DNA of 32,029 bases from Desulfotignum sp. (GTDB taxonomy: Bacteria; Desulfobacterota; Desulfobacteria; Desulfobacterales; Desulfobacteraceae). Below are positions 22,241-30,018 of this stretch, in pieces. A program made the position numbers and the translations under genes. The notes beneath the pieces were generated by a model. That model was not told where the DNA came from, searched no databases, and worked only from the letters and a program-made list of their open reading frames with translations. The stretch's first letter is position 1, and the number at the start of each line of letters is the position of its first letter. The stretch covers positions 1 to 32,029 of the forward strand of contig JAIPDY010000004.1 in assembly GCA_021737445.1 (NCBI GenBank). The letters run 5' to 3'.

Positions 22241-22748
22241 AATGGCCGGCATTTCCAGACGATTGCAGCGGAAAATTGCACGATCTTATCCAAAACACGA
22301 TGATGGGCGATCATGTCGGGCGGTCAGTGGAGCAACCCGAGCACGCCGATAATAATGAGATAACCGGCAACGATATAATTCAATAATTTCGGCATAACAA
22401 AAATCAATACGCCGGCGATAATAGAAATTATCGGTTGTAATGTGATATCAATTTGCATGACTTCATCCTTTCCAAGCGCTGCATGAACCGATATTTCATC
22501 CGTTCATGTATTCGATTATGGGGTAAACGTTTCATTCTTTCTTGTTACTTCAATCTTTGTGCCAGCGTTGTAACATGCAGGATCGTTTTCCATATCTAAC
22601 TGATTTCGTTTAATCAATCAATTACAAGCGTACTATCAGGTTGCCATGCGCAGTCATAAAAAAAAGATCATATGCGACCAGTGGCCATATATGGCCGATT
22701 TTTGATATCGCTTGTTTTTAAGGAGGTCTCAGCTGGGCAGGATCTCTG
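22241..22748. other. Intergenic region with one small minus-strand gene
   Basis: Apart from the DUF3096 gene (22324-22458), this stretch has no supported coding region. It holds a CATGAAC/GTTCATG inverted repeat at 22482-22508 in the DUF3096 upstream region. It also holds the palindrome GGCCATATATGGCC at 22683-22696, followed by a plus-strand run of five T, which is at most a weak terminator. Confidence 0.6.
22324..22458 (-). CDS. DUF3096-type small membrane protein
   Basis: This gene is too short for the ORF track. ATG at 22458 (minus) sits behind AAGGATGAAGTC. The 44-residue product (MQIDITLQPIISIIAGVLIF, then MPKLLNYIVAGYLIIIGVLG) has two hydrophobic helices separated by MPKLLN, the pattern of DUF3096 proteins, which are short, widespread and of unknown function in the inner membrane. 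It is convergent with metF and apparently monocistronic, with its own upstream region. Confidence 0.75.
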   Translation of the reverse strand: MQIDITLQPIISIIAGVLIFVMPKLLNYIVAGYLIIIGVLGLLH

Positions 22749-24125
22749 TCACGCCGCCTTTTTTACCATCAATTCTCTTGTTTTTGCCACTTCCGCACTC
22801 TCCACATACGCATCAAAGGTCATCAAACGGTCGATAATACCGGCGGGTGTAAGCTCGATTACCCGGTTGACAAGCGTATTGACAAACTCATGATCATGGG
22901 AGGTGAAAAGCACCACCTCCGGAAAATGGATCAGGCTGTTATTCAATGCCGTGATGGATTCGAGATCCAGGTGATTGGTGGGCTCATCCAGGATCAGGGC
23001 ATTGGATCGGGCAAGCATCATGCGCGAAAGCATGCACCGCACCTTTTCCCCGCCTGAAAGCACATCCGTGGTTTTGAGGGCATCCTCCCCTGAAAAGAGC
23101 ATGCGCCCTAAAAACGTGCGGGCAAAGCTTTCTCCCTCTTTGGGAGGGGCAAACTGAAGCAGCCATTCAATCAGGTTCAGGTTCCCGTTGAAATACCCCT
23201 GGTGCTCTTTGGGAAAATAGGAGTGGCTGATGGTGGTTCCCCACCGGTAGCTGCCTTTATCAGGTTCCATCTCTCCTGCAATGATCTGGAAGAGGGTGGT
23301 TTTGGCCAGGCTGTTACTTCCCATGAAAGCGATTTTGTCATTTTTATTGACGGTAAAACTGACATTATCAAGAACAATTTCCCCGTCAATGGTCTTTGAA
23401 ACCCCTTCCACTTCAAGGATAATATTGCCGCAGGGCCGTTCCGGGGTAAACCGGATAAACGGGTAATTTCTCGATGATACGGGCATGTCTTCAATGGTCA
23501 GTTTTTCCAGCAGTTTTTTTCTGGAGGTGGCCTGTCTGGACTTGGATGCATTGGAAGAAAATCTCTGGATAAAGGTCTTGAGTTCATTGGCCCGGTCCGT
23601 GATTTTTTTGTTGTCCGCCTGTTTTTGGTTCAGGTGCAGCTGACTGGCCTGGTACCAGAAATCATAATTTCCCGCGTACACGGCAATTTTACCAAAATCA
23701 ATGTCTGCAATGTGGGTGCAGACCTGATTCATGAAATGGCGGTCATGGGATACCACAATGACGGTATTTTTAAACCGGTACAGAAAGTCTTCCAGCCAGG
23801 CGATCGAGTGAATGTCCAGATTGTTGGTGGGCTCATCGAGCAACAGCACATCCGGGTTTCCGAACAGGGCCTGGGCCAGGAGCACCCGGTGTGTATCAAA
23901 GGCAAAGTGGTCCTGTCGTAACACGGCAATTCTTTCTTTGGGGCCCACACTGATGTCGCCTGTATCCGGTTCGATCTCTCTGGCCAGAATTTTTAAAAAA
24001 GTGGATTTTCCCGCGCCATTGGCCCCGATAAGCCCGTAACAGTTTCCGGGTTTGAACATAATGTTTACATCTTTGAACAGCACCTGTTTACCATAAGCCA
24101 GGGCTATGTTATTTGCACAGATCAT
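22749..24125 (-). CDS. ABC-F family ATPase with deletion in the first ATPase domain
   Basis: A 458-residue soluble ABC-F protein (YbiT-like) with two ATPase domains. Domain 1 has Walker A GANGAGKST (34-42) and Walker B LLLDEPTNNLD. Between RQDHFAFDTHRVL and LAQALFGNPD, about 80 residues usual in relatives are missing, including the LSGGEK signature. Domain 2 is complete (GSNSLAKTTLF, VLSGGEKVRCML, LILDEPTNHLD). The joint falls at VL (23880-23885), where both flanks of a normal gene would read VL, consistent with a deletion between short repeats that kept the frame. ABC-F proteins bind the ribosomal E site, and loss of one signature should impair ATP-driven cycling. A leader terminator lies upstream. 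Confidence 0.82.
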   Translation of the reverse strand: MICANNIALAYGKQVLFKDVNIMFKPGNCYGLIGANGAGKSTFLKILAREIEPDTGDISVGPKERIAVLRQDHFAFDTHRVLLAQALFGNPDVLLLDEPTNNLDIHSIAWLEDFLYRFKNTVIVVSHDRHFMNQVCTHIADIDFGKIAVYAGNYDFWYQASQLHLNQKQADNKKITDRANELKTFIQRFSSNASKSRQATSRKKLLEKLTIEDMPVSSRNYPFIRFTPERPCGNIILEVEGVSKTIDGEIVLDNVSFTVNKNDKIAFMGSNSLAKTTLFQIIAGEMEPDKGSYRWGTTISHSYFPKEHQGYFNGNLNLIEWLLQFAPPKEGESFARTFLGRMLFSGEDALKTTDVLSGGEKVRCMLSRMMLARSNALILDEPTNHLDLESITALNNSLIHFPEVVLFTSHDHEFVNTLVNRVIELTPAGIIDRLMTFDAYVESAEVAKTRELMVKKAA

Positions 24126-24153
24126 ATGTATGTCAGCTTCCTTGTTATCGAAA

Positions 24154-24184
24154 TAAAAAAAACCACAGGAGAAGTATCCTGTGG
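24154..24184 (-). terminator. Intrinsic terminator in the 5' leader of the ABC-F gene
   Basis: On the minus strand CCACAGGA, a six-base loop and TCCTGTGG form a perfect 8-base-pair stem, followed by a run of eight or nine T. It lies 29 bases before the ABC-F start codon and no minus-strand gene precedes it. That fits a transcription attenuator, as known for several antibiotic-responsive ABC-F genes. The alternative is the leftover terminator of a lost gene. Confidence 0.65.
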
Positions 24185-24335
24185 CTGAAACAACTCACTG
24201 CATAGTGCCGGTTTTTTGAATAAAAAGCAAGACTTTTAAAGGAAAAGACAAGGATCAACTTACACAATGTCCAGCCTCACCGAACTGTGTGAACAGGAAA
24301 CGGATTGAACAGATTCGCATCCGTACTGGATTCCA

Positions 24336-24364
24336 TTGACAAATGAATTTGGACAGACTATTCT
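24336..24364 (+). promoter_or_regulatory. Promoter of hipBA
   Basis: TTGACA (24336-24341), a 17-base spacer and TATTCT (24359-24364) lie about 60 bases before the hipB start. This is a good sigma-70 match. Confidence 0.65.
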
Positions 24365-24425
24365 GTGATTTACAGGAAGAACATTAAGCTGTTTTATGAT
24401 CTATTTGTAAACCATTGGAGAAATA

Positions 24426-24764
24426 ATGCCAACACCTGTCATACGCACCTACTCACGCTATAGCCGCGATGCGGCTGCCTTGCTGGGCGTGTTGATTCGA
24501 AAAGCGCGTAATGAGCGTAAACTGACTGCTCAGGAACTGGCGGAGCGCGCCGGTATTTCCAGAGGATTGCTGCAACGCATTGAAAAGGGGAATCTCAAAT
24601 GTGAAATCGGGGCCGTGTTTGAAGTGGCAGCCATTGCCGGCATCAAGCTGTTTGATGCTGATGAGAGTGCTATGATGAAGCACCTGGAACGAACCAGGGA
24701 AACGCTGGCACTCCTGCCAAAATCTGTTCGAAAGAGATCAAAACCGGTGCACGATGACTTCTAA
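24426..24764 (+). CDS. hipB: HipB-like XRE-family antitoxin/repressor
   Basis: A 112-residue protein with an XRE helix-turn-helix at residues about 20-75 (IRKARNERKLTAQELAERAG, then SRGLLQRIEKGN). The C-terminal tail (LPKSVRKRSKPVHDDF) is basic. HipB proteins repress their operon and hold the HipA kinase inactive. The gene overlaps hipA by 11 bases and is driven by the promoter at 24336. The pair looks intact and is more GC-rich than the TA modules of the left island. Confidence 0.85.
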   Translation: MPTPVIRTYSRYSRDAAALLGVLIRKARNERKLTAQELAERAGISRGLLQRIEKGNLKCEIGAVFEVAAIAGIKLFDADESAMMKHLERTRETLALLPKSVRKRSKPVHDDF

Positions 24765-26013
24765 CCCAGAGAAGGAAGCCTTTGTCTGGATATGGCTGCC
24801 CGGTGAAATCGAGCCTGTCGTGGCTGGACGGCTGGAAGCGGATAACGGCAATATCTTGTTCAATTATGGTAAAAGCTATCTGAATCGTGCCGGCAGCAGC
24901 AACCCTTTGATGGCAATCTATGAACCTGAATTGCCGCTGAAAGCCGGAGTACTCCCCTTGCCGGAGGGGTTGAGCATGCCTGGCTGTATAAGAGATGCCG
25001 GGCCTGATGCGTGGGGCAGGCGCGTGATTATCAATAAAAAATTTGGACGTAAAGGTGCCGGCACTGATACTGCCGAACTGGATGAATTGACCTACCTGCT
25101 GGAGTCTGGTTCGGACCGGATCGGTGCGCTTGATTTTCAACGCTCTCCTGCAGAATATGTTCCGCGTACGGCAGATAATGCCAGTATGGAAGAGTTGATT
25201 GAATCTGCAGAACGGGTCGAAAAAGGTGTCCCCCTCACACCGGAACTGGACCAGGCACTGTTTCACGCCAGCTCCATTGGCGGAGCCCGCCCCAAAGCCC
25301 TGGTTCAGGACCAGGGTAAAAAATACGTGGCAAAATTTTCATCCGGCACGGATCTGTACAGCGTCGTCAAAGCGGAGTTCATTGCCATGCGGCTGGCTGC
25401 ACTGGCTGGATTGAATGTCGCGCCAGTGAAACTGAAAAAAGCAGCCGGCAAAGATGTCTTGTTGATTGAGCGTTTTGACCGCATACCCAAAGGTGACAGG
25501 TGGACACGGAAGGCCATGGTTTCTGCCCTGACGCTTTTGGGCCTGGATGACATGATGGCGAGATACGCCAGCTATGAAACCTTATCCGAAATTATCCGCC
25601 ACCGGTTTACCCGTCCCGGGCATACATTGAAAGAACTTTTCTCCCGGCTCGTCTTCAATATCCTGTGCGGCAATACCGATGATCATGCCCGGAATCACGC
25701 AGCATTCTGGGACGGTAAAGCACTGACCCTGACGCCTGCCTATGACATCTGTCCGCAGGGCCGGACAGGCAATGTAGCATCTCAAGCCATGCTCATATCC
25801 GGTGACAATAACCTGAGCCAGCTGAAAACCTGCATACAGACGGCGCACAATTTTTTTGTTTCAGAACAGGCGGCCCGGGAAACATTCGGCGCCATGACGG
25901 ATGCAATAGAGCAGAACTGGGATGCTGTCTGTGAAGAAGCAGAACTGGGCGAGGTTGATAAAACGCTTCTCTGGAGGCGGCAGTTTCTGAATCCTTTTTC
26001 GGTTGAGCAATAG
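24754..26013 (+). CDS. hipA: HipA-type serine/threonine kinase toxin
   Basis: A 419-residue HipA-family kinase. Residues about 1-100 form the N-subdomain. SSIGGARPKALV is the ATP-binding loop, KYVAKF carries the nucleotide-binding Lys, and NTDDHARNHA is the catalytic loop (D, N). TPAYDICP is the metal-binding motif. In E. coli HipA phosphorylates glutamyl-tRNA synthetase and stops growth; the target here is unknown. It starts inside hipB (11-base overlap), so the two are co-translated. All key residues are visible, so activity is likely. Confidence 0.88.
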   Translation: MTSNPEKEAFVWIWLPGEIEPVVAGRLEADNGNILFNYGKSYLNRAGSSNPLMAIYEPELPLKAGVLPLPEGLSMPGCIRDAGPDAWGRRVIINKKFGRKGAGTDTAELDELTYLLESGSDRIGALDFQRSPAEYVPRTADNASMEELIESAERVEKGVPLTPELDQALFHASSIGGARPKALVQDQGKKYVAKFSSGTDLYSVVKAEFIAMRLAALAGLNVAPVKLKKAAGKDVLLIERFDRIPKGDRWTRKAMVSALTLLGLDDMMARYASYETLSEIIRHRFTRPGHTLKELFSRLVFNILCGNTDDHARNHAAFWDGKALTLTPAYDICPQGRTGNVASQAMLISGDNNLSQLKTCIQTAHNFFVSEQAARETFGAMTDAIEQNWDAVCEEAELGEVDKTLLWRRQFLNPFSVEQ

Positions 26014-26072
26014 CCAAAGGCCTTTGCAGAATCGGGGATGAACGATCAAAAGCAAATATACTGGAATGCACC

Positions 26073-27251
26073 ATGAATAAAAATATAATTTCCTGTCAGG
26101 TAAATGATCTATCAGAAGCACCAGGGGCTGCTTTGTTTGATTTTGCACATCAGGAAACAGTCCGTCATGTCTATCAATTTCACTGCAGCCTGCCTGGTTA
26201 CAGGCCCAGCCCGCTGGTCAGGCTGCCGGGACTGGCCGGTTATCTGGGAATAAACCAGCTGTTTGTCAAAGATGAAAACTACCGCTTTGATTTAAAGGCG
26301 TTCAAGGTCCTGGGGGCAAGCTATGCCATGGCAAAATGCCTGGGTGAGGTGATCGGATTAAAAGATGATGAATTAACGTACCATAATATCATTGCTCACA
26401 AACTTGCATATGATCACCTCACTTTTGTTACTGCCACGGACGGCAATCATGGAAGAGCGGTTGCCTGGGCTGCAAAACTGTTCGGCTGCAAAGCTGTGGT
26501 GTATCTGCCAAAAGGGTCTTCTCCAATCAGATTGGAAGCCATAAAAAAATATGGGGCCCAGGCATCAATCACGGGTATGAACTTTGATGACAGCGTGATG
26601 CATGCCAGCCGCAAAGCTCAGGAGAAAGGCTGGACACTTCTCCAGGACACATCCTGGGAAGGGTACGAAAAAGTACCGCTTCATATCATGCAGGGGTATT
26701 CAACACTGATAACAGAATCCATCGGCCAGGGAAAAGAGAACCTTCCGACCCATGTCTTTGTACAGGCGGGTGTGGGCTCGTTTGCAGCTGCCATGGTTGC
26801 ATCTCTTGTCAGTCTGGCCGGCGGGGATGCACCGACATTTATCGTTGTGGAACCTGAAGGTGCCCCATGTCTGTTTGAATCGATCAAAAAAGGGGGACGG
26901 GTCAGGATCAAAGGCGGTTTGGACACTATCATGGCAGGACTGTCATGCGGGGAGCCCAGCCTTATGGGGTGGCAGATACTCAAATCTGCTGCCAGTGCAT
27001 TTTTAATGTGCTCTGATGAGGTGGCCCGGAGAGGGATGAAGGTGCTGGGCAATCCCCTGGCAGAAGATCCATGTATCATTTCCGGAGAATCCGGTGCTGT
27101 GACACTCGGTGCATTGTTTGAAATAATGTCTGACAAAGAGAATATGAAAATAAGGCAGGATATCGGCCTGGTCAGCGACTCCAGAGTCTTGCTGTTTTCA
27201 ACCGAGGGAGATACTGATCCGGGTGTGTACCGTGATATTGTCTGGGGTTAA
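26073..27251 (+). CDS. dpaL: Diaminopropionate ammonia-lyase
   Basis: A 392-residue fold-type II PLP enzyme (YgeX/DpaL). It cleaves 2,3-diaminopropionate to pyruvate and two ammonia. The PLP Lys is in RFDLKAFKVLGASYA (K78 by alignment with the E. coli AFK). TDGNHGRAVAW binds substrate and PLP phosphate, QAGVGSFAAAM is the glycine loop, and EPEGAPCLFES and SGESGAVTLG follow as in the family. It is near full length. It stands alone about 60 bases after hipA. Its stop codon overlaps the minus-strand HD-domain scrap, so whatever lay to its right was cut at this point. Confidence 0.88.
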   Translation: MNKNIISCQVNDLSEAPGAALFDFAHQETVRHVYQFHCSLPGYRPSPLVRLPGLAGYLGINQLFVKDENYRFDLKAFKVLGASYAMAKCLGEVIGLKDDELTYHNIIAHKLAYDHLTFVTATDGNHGRAVAWAAKLFGCKAVVYLPKGSSPIRLEAIKKYGAQASITGMNFDDSVMHASRKAQEKGWTLLQDTSWEGYEKVPLHIMQGYSTLITESIGQGKENLPTHVFVQAGVGSFAAAMVASLVSLAGGDAPTFIVVEPEGAPCLFESIKKGGRVRIKGGLDTIMAGLSCGEPSLMGWQILKSAASAFLMCSDEVARRGMKVLGNPLAEDPCIISGESGAVTLGALFEIMSDKENMKIRQDIGLVSDSRVLLFSTEGDTDPGVYRDIVWG

Positions 27252-27396
27252 AACAGGCATTCTCTGGTTTCATCTTCGGGAAGGGTGGCCCGGTTATGAT
27301 ATGAGATCACCCGGCAGATCAGATCGGCCTGATCCGGGGGCAGGCAGTCAAGCACCTGGTGTTGCTGCAGAATTCTGACCACCCGTTCTGAATGAT
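27248..27396 (-). pseudogene. HD-domain phosphohydrolase fragment
   Basis: The minus-strand frame [20 protein letters not shown], then ADLICRVISYHNRATLPEDE and TRECLF, matches an internal part of HD-domain hydrolases of the EHS...YHN type. It ends in TAA inside the dpaL stop region. The start, the rest of the HD active site (the RDADKLD part) and any own ribosome-binding site are missing. It is spliced to the GGDEF fragment with a frame change. Confidence 0.55.
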
Positions 27397-27650
27397 TCTT
27401 TTTCAGCCCCTTTGCCCGTGGTCCCCGGCAGGATAATCACGAACTCTTCTCCGCCATATCGAACCGCCACATCGATCCCCCGGATATTTTTTTTAATGAT
27501 GTCAGCCAGGTGCTGAAGTATCCGGTCCCCGGCCTCATGGCCGTGCCGGTCATTGATGGCTTTGAAAAAATCGATATCCAGCATGATGACAGACAATGGT
27601 TTGTTCAACAGCAGGGTACTGGTGAACTCCCGGTTGCCGGAATGGATCAT
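27397..27650 (-). pseudogene. GGDEF-domain (diguanylate cyclase) fragment
   Basis: The frame [20 protein letters not shown], then [17 protein letters not shown] and [14 protein letters not shown], contains the metal-binding Asp, the substrate loop and the GGEEF active-site motif. The domain's first part is reduced to GNREF, and the last helices after LPGT are replaced by the HD fragment. It lies directly behind the kinase fragment and was probably part of another gene or of a kinase-GGDEF fusion. Active-site residues are present, but the truncated fold should not be active. Confidence 0.65.
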
Positions 27651-27988
27651 GAACCGCCGGTATGATCCCTGATAAGGATGTTTTCTGCAGGCAGGTCATC
27701 ATTTTTCCAGGAGATGCTCTGTTTTGTGTCAGGTTGTTTTCCGGTCAGGCCTTTTTCAAGTGTAAAGGAGAATATGGACCCTTTGTTTTCAACAGACCGC
27801 ACAAGGATGTTACCGCCCATAAGTTCCACCAGTTTCCGGGTGATGGGCAGGCCCAGGCCGGTGCCGCCATAGGTTCGAACCGTGGTGCCGTCGATCTGCT
27901 CAAAAGACCGGAAAATGTCATCCAGCATATGTTCCGGTATTCCCATACCCGTATCTTGAACATGGACCATGACAACAGATCCTTTTCA
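27647..27988 (-). pseudogene. Histidine-kinase ATPase (HATPase_c) C-terminal half
   Basis: The frame KGSVVMVHVQDTGMGIPEHM, then DIFRSFEQIDG and YGGTGLGLPITRKLVELMGG, carries the G1, F and G2 boxes of a kinase ATPase domain. The N box and everything before it are missing. The segment lies out of frame with the upstream HisKA part, joined at an AAA run at about 27985. It most likely belonged to the same kinase as 27989-29003, from which about 120 residues were deleted. Confidence 0.75.
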
Positions 27989-29003
27989 GGTTGGCCGTGG
28001 CCTGGCCGGGCAGGCTCCCTGCGATACCGTCGATTAACGAATCACAGATACCGATAATCCCGTTGAGAGGGGTCCGCAGTTCATGGGAGGTGTTGGCGAG
28101 AAATTCATCTTTGAGCCTGTCACTGACCTGGAGTTTATGGGAGAGTGCTTCAACCATTTTATGTTCATTGGCAAATTTAATGGCCAGCATGACCGACTGT
28201 GCGGCAATGAAGAAAGAAAACCACAAAGACAAAAAATATCCTGTGTTGATGACCTGCAGGTAGTGGAGGGTGTCATTGACCACCCCGGCAAAGACAAATA
28301 CAAATCCGGCCAGAAAAATGAGGGCATACCCGTGCCGGGCCACCACCGACCGGACATTGACGGCCATCAGAAACAGGCAGGTTAAGATCGTCAGCATCAG
28401 ATAGGGGGTAAACAGGATTGAATAGGTCATTGGAGAAAGGGTCAGCGGCGCGATCAGATACAGACCATGCAGTGTCAGTAACATGCAGAAAAGCCCGAAA
28501 AACAGCAGTTCCTTTTCTTTTTTGCGCAGTGAAAACAAGATGCAGTGGTAGATTCCGGCAAACAGGCAGACCGCAACCAGTATCATCTCTATGAGTGTGC
28601 TCAGGCGGTACTTTTTGTGAATATTTTCAGGAGAGCCCAGAAAAAAACTCTGGCCGATACCTGCATTTGCATGGTTTTGATTGGCGATGTTAAGCACAAT
28701 GTCGATGGTGTTCCGGTTGTTGTGAAAGGTATAGATCTTTGGCGACAGAAACCGGATTCGTCCATCTGAAAACCGTCCGTGGCTGTCCATGAGATGCCCG
28801 TTGACAAATAACCGGTATTCGGTGAAAATTTCCGGGATCAAAAGGCTGAGCGGTCTGTTTTTCTCTCTGATGTTGACCAGCACCCGGTAGGTGGCATTCC
28901 CTTCCGGCGGCAGTGACAGGCCTTTATAGGATGTCCAGTAGCCGGGAACCGGGTAATATCGCGCCGGTTCAGGTTCATCGGTTTTTAAAAATGCCGCCGG
29001 CAA
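27989..29003 (-). pseudogene. 7TMR-DISM sensor histidine kinase, 5' and 3' truncated
   Basis: Residues about 1-130 are a periplasmic DISM-type beta-sandwich (GNATYRVLVNIREKNR, YRLFVNGHLMDSHG). Six or seven membrane helices follow (LIEMILVAVCLFAGIYHCIL to YFLSLWFSFFIAA), then a HisKA helix with phosphoacceptor His in FLANTSHELRTPLNGIIGI. After TANLK the frame is lost. No signal peptide or good start codon precedes it; the track uses TTG 29003. A run of nine G lies just upstream at 29044-29052. The kinase, ATPase, GGDEF and HD pieces form a string of fragments that cannot make one protein. Confidence 0.78.
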
Positions 29004-29199
29004 CAGGGTAATCCCCTTTATCTATCCTTGAATACCAGATATTGGGGGGGGGATTATAGCACAAACTTTGGTTGCTGCCGGATTTTTTTGCATGGGCTTT
29101 CCACCCGGCCGGAAATGGATGTTGACTTTTCAGCGGTTTATATTTTAACTTTATACTGTCGAACCGGTCACTCATCTAAAAAAAGGAAAAAATCAGATA

Positions 29200-29796
29200 A
29201 TGACAGATTTAGTGGATCTTACCTATTTTACACAACTGGCAGAACAGAATCCGGCAGATGTCTGCCGCAGGGCATTGTGTGCATATGATAAAACGGCCGG
29301 AACCTATGCGGTAAAAGTGTGGGGGAGGCAGTATGCAGTGGATCCTGGGAAGGCAAAAATTTTTTGTGTCAGCCCGGATCATGAACCGCTGCATCCCTAT
29401 TTTGACCTTTTTCTGGTGCATTATCTGCTGGGGGCACAGGAAATCCAGCCGGCAGGCCAATGGATTTCTGAAAAAGATATTGCCGGCGGCGCCACCTTTT
29501 TCAGAGGGCCCCATGAGATTCCGACCCGTCAGATTACCGCCCGGTTTGACGGGGATATCCAGGGATTCAAGCGCCTGTGCGAACAGTATGGAGGCACTGA
29601 ACTGGACCTGGCAGATGCTGCGTTTTCGTTTTTGATCACCCCCAGGGTGCCGGTGGCCGTGCTTTTCTGGGAAGGGGATAAGGAGTTTCCTGCTGAGGCA
29701 AAGCTTCTGTATGACAAAACCATTGTCCGCCATCTGGCATCAGATATTGTGTATGCCCTGGCCGTGGGGGTGTGTGAGCAGCTGGGAAGCGCTTGA
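29200..29796 (+). CDS. DUF3786 protein
   Basis: A 198-residue cytoplasmic protein of a family common in anaerobic, corrinoid- and Wood-Ljungdahl-using bacteria. The C-terminal block FSFLITPRVPVAVLFWEGDK, then EFPAEAKLLYDKTIVRHL, is the family hallmark. The middle contains HYLLGAQEIQPAGQWIS and FFRGPHEIPT. No catalytic function is established. AAGGAAAAAA lies before ATG 29200. It stands alone, with a small terminator-like hairpin downstream. Confidence 0.8.
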   Translation: MTDLVDLTYFTQLAEQNPADVCRRALCAYDKTAGTYAVKVWGRQYAVDPGKAKIFCVSPDHEPLHPYFDLFLVHYLLGAQEIQPAGQWISEKDIAGGATFFRGPHEIPTRQITARFDGDIQGFKRLCEQYGGTELDLADAAFSFLITPRVPVAVLFWEGDKEFPAEAKLLYDKTIVRHLASDIVYALAVGVCEQLGSA

Positions 29797-29901
29797 AACA
29801 ATCCAGCTGCCGGGCATAAAACAGGCAGAAACCCTGCATACCCAAGAATACACATCTGCCAACTCCAGGATACACCCGCCGGCTGGCCCAAATCTTTGCA
29901 A

Positions 29902-29922
29902 CCCCTGCCAACAGGGGCTTTT
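29902..29922 (+). terminator. Terminator-like hairpin after the DUF3786 gene
   Basis: CCCCTG, a four-base loop and CAGGGG form a 6-base-pair stem followed by CTTTTG. The short T-run makes it a modest intrinsic terminator, about 100 bases after the stop codon. Confidence 0.45.
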
Positions 29923-30018
29923 GACTCATAACCCGCGCCGGTATACTACTTGCTTTTATTTCAGGTTTGAACAGTTGCAGTGCTATTGTGTTAACCTTTA
30001 ATCAAAGCGAGGATAATT

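Noticed and set aside
22683-22696. GGCCATATATGGCC palindrome followed by five T as a terminator for a plus-strand transcript.
   Set aside because: Only five stem pairs if a four-base loop is allowed, and no plus-strand gene ends nearby; the ABC-F gene ends on the other strand.
27647-27970. The HATPase fragment as a stand-alone small ATPase or anti-sigma kinase.
   Set aside because: It lacks the N box and begins in the middle of the domain right after the matching HisKA part, so it is a broken piece of one kinase.
29044-29052. Run of nine G upstream of the kinase fragment as a phase-variable tract.
   Set aside because: It lies outside any supported reading frame and the adjacent kinase is already broken, so no switching role can be argued from one sequence.
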